From Bradyrhizobium sp. SZCCHNS1050 (GTDB lineage: Bacteria > Pseudomonadota > Alphaproteobacteria > Rhizobiales > Xanthobacteraceae), in the NCBI RefSeq assembly GCF_032484785.1, contig NZ_JAUETR010000001.1:1550001-1614000 (forward strand): a stretch of 64,000 nt of DNA, read 5' to 3'. The notes under the pieces are model-generated. The model did no database searches, was not told where the DNA came from, and saw only the letters and a list, made by a program, of their open reading frames with translations. Every line of letters begins with the position of its first letter. Within the stretch, counting starts at the first letter, position 1. Shown piece after piece: positions 55,209-63,750 of this stretch. The translations under genes were made by a program, and so were the position numbers.

Positions 55209-55883
55209 TCACGCCGAGGACCCGTCCAGAATGAAGCCCGATGATACGGGATTCCAGGTCCGGTCGGCCCAATCTATCGTCGCGCGACCCGCGATTCCCG
55301 CCACGAAGGCCGTGCGCAAACTTTCGATCTGTCCCACATTCGAGTCTAGCCTCACGTTGACGGAGCAGGTGTGCTGTAGCGCGTCGTAGTTCAGGCGATA
55401 GTCGTTTCCCGTCGCTTGTAGGCTGGTGACGAGCCACATCGCGAGTCGGTACGCCGCCCGGTCCGCGCAGGCCAAATCGGGATCCGTAAGAAGCAGCGAC
55501 TTGATCTGCGCAACCACGCCCGGCGCCCCGGTCGTCAGGAAACCTCCCAAATCCGATCTGACCACGCGCGCAAACCGCTTTTTCCCTGTCAACCCACTGT
55601 GGAATCTCTTGACCACCATTACGTCCCCGTTTCCGGCGAGTGCCAAAGTCGCGAAAGCATCCCACAGTTGATCGATTCCCGACTCCAAGCGCATGAGGTC
55701 GCCCCCGTGGACGCAACTCTCCCATGCCAGCGACCAGGGGTCCTCCATCTCGCAGAGGGAAGACACCGTTCTACGCGCACCCATGGAATCTACGACCACC
55801 GTGTCCGCGTGAAAGGCACCAAAGGCGGCGCGCGTTCCGATGAAATGCTCGTAGACCACCGCATTCGAAGGAGAAACCGACAC
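55209..55883 (-). CDS. Unknown protein, gene 7 of the HerA-PLD operon
   Basis: Not recognised. It has the look of a compact alpha/beta protein: AFGAFHADTVVVDSMGARRT, GNGDVMVVKRFHSGLTGKKR, then helices LLLTDPDLACADRAAYRLAM and a C-terminal strand TCSVNVRLDSNVGQ. The start is uncertain: no ATG lies between the stop of the previous gene (55927) and the conserved-looking part, and I take the GTG at 55883; the frame is open upstream to 56087. vsr follows after 9 bp. A conserved partner of the ATPases is inferred from the operon. Confidence 0.65.
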   Translation of the reverse strand: MSVSPSNAVVYEHFIGTRAAFGAFHADTVVVDSMGARRTVSSLCEMEDPWSLAWESCVHGGDLMRLESGIDQLWDAFATLALAGNGDVMVVKRFHSGLTGKKRFARVVRSDLGGFLTTGAPGVVAQIKSLLLTDPDLACADRAAYRLAMWLVTSLQATGNDYRLNYDALQHTCSVNVRLDSNVGQIESLRTAFVAGIAGRATIDWADRTWNPVSSGFILDGSSA

Positions 55884-55926
55884 GTCCCGAGCAGACAGTC
55901 GACCGTGCCGATCGACGCCGACCGCG

Positions 55927-56547
55927 CTAACAGTCCCCGCTTTCGACGTTTCGATCCAGCCGCAGCAGGTCAGTAGTGTAGAGTGGGTCGTCAATACCGC
56001 CGATGGCATTATAGGCGTCTTTATTCCGTTCGATGCTGAAGCGGTCGATGAAATCCGCCAGGCCGATTCTGGCGAGCCGCGCCGCAAGATAGTAGGCCCT
56101 CGTCCAATCGCCCTTGCTCCCTCCCGGATAGAGCCGGTCGCGAATTTCCGAAATGTTGAGCTTTCCGGACGGCGGGATCATATCCAGACATTTCCGGAGA
56201 AGCACTGCGAATTCCGATCTTCCCTCGGTCGCGATGACTATCCTGAAGGGTTTCCCTCCCTCGCTCTCGCAGACGACCGCGTCCAGACGCCCGGACCTCA
56301 ATTCGGCTCCCAGCAACGCGCTGAACGCCCTCTGCGAGATCTCATCGCGGGCTCGCACGCGCACGAGATAGCGTATCAGGCCGGGTACGAGCGGACCGTG
56401 CTCGCTGACCACCGCGAGTATGTCGGATCGAATGGCTTCGATCTTCGATTCCAATTCCGCTTCGCCGTATGCGTAGAGATCGATCCCGCCGAACCGGCGC
56501 TGCGCGACCGGCCTGGCGCCCTTGGGCGGCAGCCGCGACGTCGACAA
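55927..56547 (-). CDS. Unknown 206-residue protein, gene 6 of the HerA-PLD operon
   Basis: Not recognised. Largely helical; residues 30-75 (ELESKIEAIRSDILAVVSEH, then PGLIRYLVRVRARDEISQRA) and 130-175 (GKLNISEIRDRLYPGGSKGD, then YYLAARLARIGLADF) look like two helical modules with possible winged-helix character. No catalytic motif. It begins 22 bp after the AAA ATPase gene. Confidence 0.72.
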   Translation of the reverse strand: MSTSRLPPKGARPVAQRRFGGIDLYAYGEAELESKIEAIRSDILAVVSEHGPLVPGLIRYLVRVRARDEISQRAFSALLGAELRSGRLDAVVCESEGGKPFRIVIATEGRSEFAVLLRKCLDMIPPSGKLNISEIRDRLYPGGSKGDWTRAYYLAARLARIGLADFIDRFSIERNKDAYNAIGGIDDPLYTTDLLRLDRNVESGDC

Positions 56548-56569
56548 CGCGGTCTTGGGCCGTTTCAGG

Positions 56570-57619
56570 CTACGACTCCGGCCACGACAGGGACTTCAGA
56601 AGCGATTTGGCCGCGCTCGACGAGACGAGTTCGCCCGAAAGAAGATATTCGTCGTAGATCGCGGAAAGAGCCTGCAAGATGGTCCTCGGAATGAGCCTCG
56701 CATGCGTCTCCGTGGCGATGAACTCAATCGTCTCCCGAACCGTGTCCTCCTGAAGCGGATGAAAGGCGTCGCCAGAATAGCCCGGCGGGCGGAAGCCGGC
56801 GAGGCGGTCTTCGATGAAGCTTACCGCCTCTTCGACGTTCATCTCCGGCAGCGAGATCTTCGGACGAGGACCGATGAGAGTCTTGAGTTCAGCCGGCAGC
56901 AGGTCGACCGCCGTCTTTTCCAATCTCGTCGCGGCCGCAAGCACGACGGAAAGATTCGTCGGATTTTGACTGAACAGCGAACGGAGATTCGACAGCACCG
57001 GCCAACGATTCTTTTCGGCGAGCGTTCCGATCCGCTGGAACTCGTCGAACAGCAGAACGACCCTCAATCCGTGCCGGCCGAGACTTCCCAGCAGCTCGGC
57101 GAGCAAATCCGCCGCGCGCACATCGCTGTCTATGCGTGCCTGAAGACCGACGACCGTCTTGAGATCCCGCAGATTCACGGATCCCGCGAAAAGCCATTCG
57201 AATGCGAGCCCACGTTCATAATCGTTTCCGTGTTGGATCACGCGGGCGACCCGCTTTAGCTGCGAGGAGTTCGACAGATTTCCGTCCTTGCCGATGACCT
57301 CCGCGAGCCGGGTCCAGGGCAGCCGCGGCATGATCCTCTGGTAGAGATCCAGAAAGCCTCTCATGCGCTCCGGCACCTCGACGAACACGGGTATCGACGA
57401 AGGGGCCTGCCGTTGCACCGCGTGGGCGATGTAGAAGAGCACATGCGACTTGCCGCTGCCAAAGCTCGCCCATATCAGGTCAAGCGTGGAGTCGCTCCGC
57501 ACGACAAACGACCGCGCCAACCGGTCGACCTTCGACTTCAGCTCGGGCCGCCCCGCCCACGTCGCTCCCGTCTCGGGCGTCGCGGTCAGCAGAAACGGCG
57601 ATGTCGTGAAGCCCTCCAT
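56570..57619 (-). CDS. AAA/ORC-like ATPase, gene 5 of the HerA-PLD operon (349 aa)
   Basis: A P-loop ATPase of the STAND/ORC kind. Walker A is IWASFGSGKSHVLFYIAHAV near residue 52, Walker B LRVVLLFDEFQRIGTLAEK near 187, sensor 1 in LSVVLAAATRLEKT, and a helical lid with PEMNVEEAVSFIEDRL. The start MEGFTTSPFLLTA is four bases after the stop of the preceding gene. The frame upstream is the shadow of that gene. Three different ATPases in one operon suggest a staged sensor-loader-motor arrangement; that is inference. Confidence 0.85.
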   Translation of the reverse strand: MEGFTTSPFLLTATPETGATWAGRPELKSKVDRLARSFVVRSDSTLDLIWASFGSGKSHVLFYIAHAVQRQAPSSIPVFVEVPERMRGFLDLYQRIMPRLPWTRLAEVIGKDGNLSNSSQLKRVARVIQHGNDYERGLAFEWLFAGSVNLRDLKTVVGLQARIDSDVRAADLLAELLGSLGRHGLRVVLLFDEFQRIGTLAEKNRWPVLSNLRSLFSQNPTNLSVVLAAATRLEKTAVDLLPAELKTLIGPRPKISLPEMNVEEAVSFIEDRLAGFRPPGYSGDAFHPLQEDTVRETIEFIATETHARLIPRTILQALSAIYDEYLLSGELVSSSAAKSLLKSLSWPES

Positions 57620-57623
57620 CTCG

Positions 57624-58925
57624 TCAAGCTCCGCTGCGCTTCCACAGGGCCGCGTCGATCGAGATGTACTCCGCCCTTCTCGTGGCACCCGCGGATAAGC
57701 GCGCTCGCGCGGGAAGCTCAACCGCATAACCCTCCAGACTGCGCCGGGCAGCCCCAAAGGTCACCGGCTTTCCGATGCGAAGTGAAAGCGCGGCCACCCC
57801 GTTCGCGACGACGTCCAGCGGAAGCGGCGACATCGGCCTCGACAGCACCGGCAGCAGGTCCGAGAGGAGCGGCTCAAGGTCGTTCGGAGCGATCCGGTCG
57901 TCCGACGCGCGCTCGCCCGTAAGGACGTCGACGAGATGCCGGTCGATCCATTCCGCAGCGCTCGCGGACGTTGCGAGCGCATGCTTGGCACGAAGGAGGT
58001 TTTCGGTCTGCCTGTACTTGTATTCGTACTGTTCGGAAGGCTCCTTCTTGAGCAGACCGAGATCGACGAGGTTTTCCAGCCGCGCCGCGATGCGGTGCCA
58101 GGCCGTCGACGTGATCTGATCGTCCCCGTCCCTCTTAGGCTTCACCTCGCGCCACAGAGAAAACAAATCCTGCCGGCGACCTTGCGACAGATCGCGCGAG
58201 GCTTCCGCCTTCTCGGACAGGAGGGTGACGGCCCTGACGTAGAGGCGCATCGCCGACTGCTTGCGCAAGGTTTCGTTCTCGACGGCGAGAAGATCGACCA
58301 GGGTCGCGAACATGTCGAAATCCTCACGGACGATCAGGAAGCCGAAGATCAGCCGTTCCTGGCCCAGAACGTACGGGTTCGCGTCCGGAGTGCCGACGAC
58401 GTCGAAAAACTTCCCGATCAACTGCCCGAAGTTCGTCAGAGCGCCAGAATCGCTGAAGAGGCCCAGCATGCCGCCCCAGTCGAACAGATGCGACAGTCCC
58501 GTCTTCGAGCCCCGCTTTCCCCCGAACGATATCGCACCGACCTTCGAAGGCACGCCGGGATCAGCAAGGCTGACGTCCTGCCATTGTCCCCTAATCTCCC
58601 CGTCCTCCGACGCCACCGTCTCGCCCGGTTTGCCGGGATCGACGACCCGAAGCGCCGGATAGCGGTATTCGGTCTTCCTGTCCTGTACGCCCTTCGCGTT
58701 CGCCTCCACGGGGCTCAGACCCTTCACCCTAAGATAGCGGGCGAACGCCGGCTTCATCTCGTCCCGCACAGGTACGAGCTCGCAGAATTTCGATGTCACG
58801 GCCCGCTCGAACCTGAACGCGGCCCCCCCGTCCGTCGTGGCGACGCGACAGATCGCCGAGAGATGACCGGCACGCAGCATGAATTCATCGAGACCGGCGA
58901 GCGCCCGTCCTTCCAGGGGGATCAA
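57624..58925 (-). CDS. Unknown 433-residue protein, gene 4 of the HerA-PLD operon
   Basis: Not recognised. The frame overlaps the HerA gene stop as TTGA, so I choose the TTG at 58925; an ATG at 58880 is the alternative. The middle part (LIFGFLIVREDFDMFATLVD, LLAVENETLRKQSAMRLYVR) is helical, and residues 260-320 (TAWHRIAARLENLVDLGLLK, KEPSEQYEYKYRQTENLL) look like a winged helix. The C-terminal 120 residues may hold a second one (KPVTFGAARRSLEGYAVELP). A DNA-binding adaptor between the two ATPases is a guess. Confidence 0.75.
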   Translation of the reverse strand: MIPLEGRALAGLDEFMLRAGHLSAICRVATTDGGAAFRFERAVTSKFCELVPVRDEMKPAFARYLRVKGLSPVEANAKGVQDRKTEYRYPALRVVDPGKPGETVASEDGEIRGQWQDVSLADPGVPSKVGAISFGGKRGSKTGLSHLFDWGGMLGLFSDSGALTNFGQLIGKFFDVVGTPDANPYVLGQERLIFGFLIVREDFDMFATLVDLLAVENETLRKQSAMRLYVRAVTLLSEKAEASRDLSQGRRQDLFSLWREVKPKRDGDDQITSTAWHRIAARLENLVDLGLLKKEPSEQYEYKYRQTENLLRAKHALATSASAAEWIDRHLVDVLTGERASDDRIAPNDLEPLLSDLLPVLSRPMSPLPLDVVANGVAALSLRIGKPVTFGAARRSLEGYAVELPARARLSAGATRRAEYISIDAALWKRSGA

Positions 58926-60322
58926 GCTTCGTACCCTCCGTGCGCCGAAATCCGCGGCCGAACGGCGGCGACGCAGACGCGCGGAAGCGTGGGAGCGTTT
59001 CCGCACGAGAACGTCACGATGCCCGGCGTCAGCGATCGCAGCAAAGCGTCCACTCCCACCTTCTCACCATCGATCCGCGCTTCCGACGGCGGCGGAGACC
59101 GCAGGTTCTCCAGCGCCACCGCCGCGTCCTTCGGCGCCGTTAGCTGATGCACTATCAGCGTCTCGACCTGGGAGGTCAGCCGACTGTCGAGCGCGCTCGG
59201 CTGCTGGGTGGCGAGAGCAAGCGACAGTCCGTAATTTCTTCCTTCCTTCGCGTACTTGATGAAGGCGTCCCTCGCGATCGAGCCGCGGTCGGAGCCGGCG
59301 AGCACATGCGCCTCGTCCAAGAGCACCCAGGTCCGAGGTATGTTCGACGAGATCGTCGCCTTGAGCTCCTCCGTCTCGGGTCCGGTCAGTTCGGGCTGCA
59401 AATCCAGCCTCTTCTGCGCGAAGGAGGCGTCCCGCCGCTGCCGCAGGATCCTTCTCAGCAATACCGACACCATCACGTTCTTGAGATCGTCCTGCGCCCG
59501 TCCAAGCATGAGCACACTGACGCGGAACGGCTGGAGCAGCGCCGACAGATCCGTCGGTGTGCCCTGGAAAAGAGGGAGATCGCGAAAAGTCTCCAGACGC
59601 TGGCGGACGGCGCGGACGGTGTTGTCGCTGTAATTCACCGAGAAGGAGGGATCGCCCCCGAGGCAAGCCAGGAGCGCGTCGAAATCGTACGCCGTCGAAG
59701 GCGGCACCGAGCCGCCCGAACGGTCGCTGTAGCCGTAGAGCGACACCCGACCGATGAGGTCGGTCAGCAACATTCCCCGCGGTTCGGTCAGCATGTCGAT
59801 GTCGAAGAGCGCGCCCCAATCGCTCGACTCGAGGTCGGAGGCGCCGATCGCGAGCGAGCGCACGGACAGCGGGTCGATCTCGGGTCTCTCGAAGCCAGCC
59901 GGAATCCATACGTCGACGTTGAGAGGCTGTGACTTCATCCCTCCCTTCCGCATGTTGGCGAACTGGCGGCGAAGCTCCGCGGACCCCTCGTCCACCAGAG
60001 GGATTTGGGTGCTCCAGAAAATATCCATGATGTCGAGAACCAATGCGGCCCGCGGAGTCTGGATGCATGCGATCGCGGTATCGCCCATTCCAGCGGCCAG
60101 ACCTTCGGCGATCACGCCCAGCGAATAGGACTTGCCGGTTCCCCGCTTTCCGAAGATTGCCACGACCTGCTCGCCGGTGATGTCTAGCCAGAGCTTCCTG
60201 CGCGGCCCCGTCTCCGCCAAGGTGCCGAGCAGCACTTTGTCCTTGCCGCGACAAGAAGGGTCGCCCGCGACGATGTCGCCGGCGGTCTTGGAAATAGGGG
60301 GGTCAAGGGCAAAAGACGTCAT
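58922..60322 (-). CDS. HerA-like ATPase, gene 3 of the operon (466 aa)
   Basis: A HerA/FtsK-fold hexameric DNA translocase. VVAIFGKRGTGKSYSLGVIA near residue 60 is Walker A; RTWVLLDEAHVLAGSDRGS near 340 Walker B; FIKYAKEGRNYGLSLALATQ and QPSALDSRLTSQVETLIVHQ are the HerA sensor and arginine-finger region. The N-terminal beta barrel (HAS domain) is short. One base separates it from the preceding gene. HerA proteins work with nucleases (NurA, SIR2, DUF4297); here the obvious nuclease is the PLD protein two genes upstream. Confidence 0.88.
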   Translation of the reverse strand: MTSFALDPPISKTAGDIVAGDPSCRGKDKVLLGTLAETGPRRKLWLDITGEQVVAIFGKRGTGKSYSLGVIAEGLAAGMGDTAIACIQTPRAALVLDIMDIFWSTQIPLVDEGSAELRRQFANMRKGGMKSQPLNVDVWIPAGFERPEIDPLSVRSLAIGASDLESSDWGALFDIDMLTEPRGMLLTDLIGRVSLYGYSDRSGGSVPPSTAYDFDALLACLGGDPSFSVNYSDNTVRAVRQRLETFRDLPLFQGTPTDLSALLQPFRVSVLMLGRAQDDLKNVMVSVLLRRILRQRRDASFAQKRLDLQPELTGPETEELKATISSNIPRTWVLLDEAHVLAGSDRGSIARDAFIKYAKEGRNYGLSLALATQQPSALDSRLTSQVETLIVHQLTAPKDAAVALENLRSPPPSEARIDGEKVGVDALLRSLTPGIVTFSCGNAPTLPRVCVAAVRPRISAHGGYEA

Positions 60323-60323
60323 T

Positions 60324-61487
60324 CTACATCCTCGCCTTCCGCAGGGAATCCGGGCCGATCAGCTTGAGATCGTCCTTCATCGCCCGAAACCCGACGTCGT
60401 CGAGCTTGTCGCATATCTCACGCGGCTTGGCCTGCTCCTGGTTGATGTTCCAATACTCGAGAAACTCCCGCCAGCCGTCGTCGGTGAAGGGATATCTGTC
60501 CCAGTCGTAGTCCGCCGAACTGATCTCGCCCGCGGCGACCGCCGCCTCGACCGCCGGCCGGTCTACGAACGCCTCGCGCAGCTTTGCCAGGAAGGTCGTG
60601 ACGTCGGTTGGATCGAGGTTCTTCAATTCTATTAGATTGTTCGATCCGAGCCTGCTGATGATCTGCGCGTCCGAAATGACGGTCGGAATGTTCCTCTGCC
60701 CCTTGCCGCTCAACGTATAGATGAAGCCGAAGGCATCGTTGTTGTCGTCGAAGATCGCCCTGTTGGCCGCTATCCAGTGACGTCGGGTCGCATCGTCGTT
60801 GTCGATGTCCTCAAGCTTCGCCGCTTCGTCCGCGATGAATACGAGTTGGCGACTCTCGACCGCCCGCACCAGGATCCCGCAGGCAAGCAGGACGCCGTAG
60901 AAGTCGTCGCTCTGTACGAGCGGTTCGCCGAGCCCGATGCTGGCCGCCTCCTTCGACCGCAGCCCCCTCAGGAAATCGAAGGACGTCAGCACCGCGGGCG
61001 GCGGCGTCTCGTCGGGAGACGCCAAAAGCAACTTGCCGAAGGCCTCCGCAACGTTTCCGCTGACACCTTTCGCCTTCAGATCGGCCACCACGTGCTTTCC
61101 GGTAGCACCTTGGTAGCCGTGAACCAACCTAATCAGTTCCCTCAGGCCGATCCGTTCCAAGAAGGGGCCCACGAGCTGATCGAACCGCGACTTGCTGGTG
61201 ATGTCGCCGAGCTCGACGATCACAGTCTTCGCCGGGTATTCTAGTAAGTTCTGCTCGAACCACCAAGAGACGTGATTTATCGAATGGGTCTTTCCGACGC
61301 CCCAATCCCCATACAGCACCATCTTCACGGTCTGCGCGGCGGCGAAGCGCCGCTCGATGCTCATGACGATCTCGCCGGAGATCTGGCTTTCATGGCAAAA
61401 CACGGATTGCCTGTCGCGCTGAACGTTTGGCTTGAAACTCGAACGTCCCGACGACAGATGAAACCACTCGGCTAGGGTTCGCGGCAT
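60324..61487 (-). CDS. P-loop ATPase, gene 2 of the operon (387 aa)
   Basis: Walker A is MVLYGDWGVGKTHSINHVSW near residue 60 and Walker B RQLVFIADEAAKLEDIDNDD near 215, followed by FIYTLSGKGQRNIPTVISDA as a sensor region. It resembles the AAA ATPases of BREX/Dnd-type restriction modules in outline only. I start at MPRTLAEWFH, 8 bp after the PLD gene; the longer frame to 61784 is antisense-like filler over the PLD gene. The C-terminal part (YPFTDDGWREFLEYWNINQE) is helical. Confidence 0.83.
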   Translation of the reverse strand: MPRTLAEWFHLSSGRSSFKPNVQRDRQSVFCHESQISGEIVMSIERRFAAAQTVKMVLYGDWGVGKTHSINHVSWWFEQNLLEYPAKTVIVELGDITSKSRFDQLVGPFLERIGLRELIRLVHGYQGATGKHVVADLKAKGVSGNVAEAFGKLLLASPDETPPPAVLTSFDFLRGLRSKEAASIGLGEPLVQSDDFYGVLLACGILVRAVESRQLVFIADEAAKLEDIDNDDATRRHWIAANRAIFDDNNDAFGFIYTLSGKGQRNIPTVISDAQIISRLGSNNLIELKNLDPTDVTTFLAKLREAFVDRPAVEAAVAAGEISSADYDWDRYPFTDDGWREFLEYWNINQEQAKPREICDKLDDVGFRAMKDDLKLIGPDSLRKARM

Positions 61488-61495
61488 CTTTGCTC

Positions 61496-61990
61496 CTATT
61501 CCAGCGGGACGACGTCGTCGTGCGTCCGCAGCGTCGACGCGTACGACAACAGTTCGGATATCACGGCCGAGGTCGGATCGTCGCGGCCGGACCTGCTGCT
61601 GCGAAATTCGACCGCGAGCTCCTGGTTCTGCTCGTCCGCCGCCGGCGTGAGATTGGGGGAGCCGAATATCGCAGCCCGAAAACCGTTGCACTCGACGATG
61701 TAGAGCTTCGAATGAAGCGCCGCCGAACCGAATACTTCGTGGTTCGAATGTCGCCTCAGGCTCTGAATCGCGCGGAGGTGCCATACTGCCACGGGGGGTC
61801 TGGTGACGACGATCAGACGACAGGGCGTTCCGTTCAACGCCTGGACGATCCTGAAGACGGGATCACTCCCGGAGTCCGCCGAACCGATCCACGGAGCGAT
61901 CAACCAAACCCTGTATAGGCGCCGACTGTTCGCCTGGATGAGATCGGCGAAAGCGCTCAGCACGCCGTCGGTAATTATCGTGATCGACAT
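61496..61990 (-). CDS. Single-domain PLD-superfamily nuclease, gene 1 of the operon (164 aa)
   Basis: A small phospholipase-D-fold protein, like BfiI/Nuc-type nucleases that act as dimers. LHSKLYIVECNGFRAAIFGS with PNLTPAADEQNQELAVEF gives H-x-K, the G-S-x-N, and the downstream Glu; the Asp after H-x-K-x4 is Glu here. The N-terminal half (RRLYRVWLIAPWIG, then CRLIVVTRPP) is the usual first strand pair. I start at MSITIITDG. First gene of the eight-gene operon and the most likely DNA-cutting effector. Confidence 0.82.
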   Translation of the reverse strand: MSITIITDGVLSAFADLIQANSRRLYRVWLIAPWIGSADSGSDPVFRIVQALNGTPCRLIVVTRPPVAVWHLRAIQSLRRHSNHEVFGSAALHSKLYIVECNGFRAAIFGSPNLTPAADEQNQELAVEFRSSRSGRDDPTSAVISELLSYASTLRTHDDVVPLE

Positions 61991-62477
61991 GTGACAAGCG
62001 AATCCCCCAATTGCAGCCTTTAAGGCATTGTCGCGAAAGTTGCATGTTTCCGCCGCCTTTCGCAATCCAGCAAAGGTTGAAATGCCGGACAGATTTCGGC
62101 GTCCCGCTGTCGCCTTGCCGAATCCGGTTACGGCATCTACGGGCGGATAGGAGGACAATTTTACCGCAACTAAGACGAGATCCGGCCGCCCCGGTTGGAG
62201 CGTCATTTTCCGTCACCCTCTGGGGCGGGACGGTCGGGGAAGACCTGGTCTCAAGATCAGACGTGGCCTGAATACGACGAAAAGTCGGGAGGGCGTTTCG
62301 AAGTGCAGCGGGCCGCGTGATCCTCGGGGCGCCCACGTGCGCAATGCGGGAAGCCGATCATGCGGCGAACCGGTCCAGTCCGCCGCAACCCGGGCTAATC
62401 CCGTTTCCAAGCTCCGCGCGCTCGATTCGGCAACGCACCGTTCCGATCTGCTGTAGGACGCCGACGGAGGAGGAAAC
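61991..62477. other. Promoter region between the operon and the AddB-like remnant
   Basis: About 490 bp between divergent coding regions. The minus-strand frame that reads into the PLD gene from 62206 has low plausibility. The A+T-rich stretch at 62020-62100 may hold the promoter of the eight-gene operon. Confidence 0.4.
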
Positions 62478-63160
62478 ATGAAACGTCGGACCGTCGTCGT
62501 CGATGGACCGCTCGCATTTCGCATGCGGCGGACTGCCGCTGCGCGCGATGCGGAAAGCGGCCCGCAGATGGTGACGCTGCCGCAGCTTGCCGTCCTTCTC
62601 GGAGGCGGTCTCGTCCGATCGGCCCTATCGCCGGATCTGGACGGCGCAATTCGCAAGCCATTCGCGAGCGCCGGCTTCCGGAACTCCATGGCATCCGCAA
62701 TCCTTCCGGCACGACCCGCGCCGGCGCCAGCATGCTTACCCGCGTCTGGAACGCGGACTTTCGACTGGACGACCGGACCGCGGCATCAGCGCGCGGCTCG
62801 GCGACGATCGAGACGCGCGTCCGTGCAAACCTACCGCTGGCAGTTCTGTCGCCGCGCGACCTTCGCGACTCGGGCCTGGAACGGCTGGCGAACGCTCCCG
62901 TGGTCGGCGGGTTCAGTCGAATTCATCCGCGTCGCACCGGCTTGGCGCCCATTGCTAGACGGATTGGCGCGGGCAGTGTGGCTGATGTGGAGCGATCCCG
63001 GCGCCGCCGAGGCGTCATTGTTTCCGGGCGAGGTGCACCGATCACTTCCCTTAGCGCGACTGCCACCCAGCAAATGCCGGTATCGATTCCGGAGTTCCCT
63101 GATCGCCAAGCGATCAAGCTCACTGCCTCTGTACCGTTGGCTCAGCTCACCCCTGCCTAA
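62478..63160 (+). pseudogene. N-terminal part of AddB-like PD-(D/E)XK nuclease, frameshifted
   Basis: GGAGGA before the ATG at 62478 is a good ribosome site and the frame opens with MKRRTVVVDGPLAFRMRRTA, PQMVTLPQLAVLLGGGLV, the usual start of the AddB-like partner of UvrD-type helicases. At about 62665 it shifts to the second frame (ASMLTRVWNADFRLDD, then SPRDLRDSGLERLANAP) and near 62905 back (GSVEFIRVAPAWRPLLDGLA, then FPGEV). After about 230 codons the similarity ends. So it is a truncated, twice-shifted gene. Its natural partner would be the AddA-like piece at 17 kb. Confidence 0.68.
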
Positions 63161-63453
63161 TCGGGAAGCGCGGCAATCAATTCCCAGCCTTCAGCAACAT
63201 CGTCGAAAAGCTCGACGATGTCGGGATCCAGACGAGCGTCTTCATCCTGGAACTCGGGCATCCGATCATGCGACAAGCCAATTGTATCCGGCCAATCATC
63301 GGGAGCACAGGCTCCAGGCAAATAGGATCTATTTTTTGCCTAGCTCTTTATAGGCAGGTCCCTTAGGGCTCTGCGGTGAGCCTTTATACGCAGGTCCCTT
63401 TTAGACCCGCGGAGCCGTAGTTCCCTTTCGACCCTGCGGACGCGCCGAGTTAT
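63161..63453. other. Non-coding, short repeated words
   Basis: Contains CAGGTCCCTT twice (63354 and 63392) and related GTTCCCTTT further on, spaced about 38 bp, together with TATA-rich words. It may be an array of degenerate small repeats; too short and irregular for CRISPR. Confidence 0.4.
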
Positions 63454-63750
63454 CTATAGACACGGGCAAATCGGCGGACGACATAGTCGATCTCGCCGAA
63501 CCGGTGTCCGTCCACCATTAGTTGCGCTTCGCCGGTGCGGCGCAAAACGCGCCCCCGGCTCCAACATCCGCCCCAGCGTCCCTGATGATGGCGATCGCAG
63601 CAATCCGATCTCCGTCACATCCTGTCCGTCGACGAGCGCCTTTGCAGCGATCACGAGCGCGCGCCAGCATAGGTCGACCTCCGGTGGAGCCTCGCGCATC
63701 CATAGGGGGGCCGAAAACAATGTCAGCCCATCTATCAAGATGTCATGCAA
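63454..63750 (-). pseudogene. Possible broken winged-helix gene
   Basis: The frame opens with MHDILIDGLTLFSAPLWMRE and goes through ALVIAAKALVDGQDVTEIGL, which could be the helical start of a small regulator. A second frame on the same strand ends in MVDGHRFGEIDYVVRRFARV before a stop near 63453, a natural-looking C-terminus. A frameshift in between would join them. No family is certain. Confidence 0.35.

Noticed and set aside
57936..59147. 403-codon plus-strand frame
   Set aside because: Antisense to genes 3 and 4 of the HerA operon, His/Arg-rich, no motif.
62478..63353. 291-codon plus-strand frame as an intact gene
   Set aside because: Similarity to AddB-like proteins switches between frames twice, so the single long frame is not the true product.
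63340..63450. Short repeats that might be a CRISPR array
   Set aside because: Repeated unit is only about 10 bp, spacing and sequence are irregular, and no cas gene is present.
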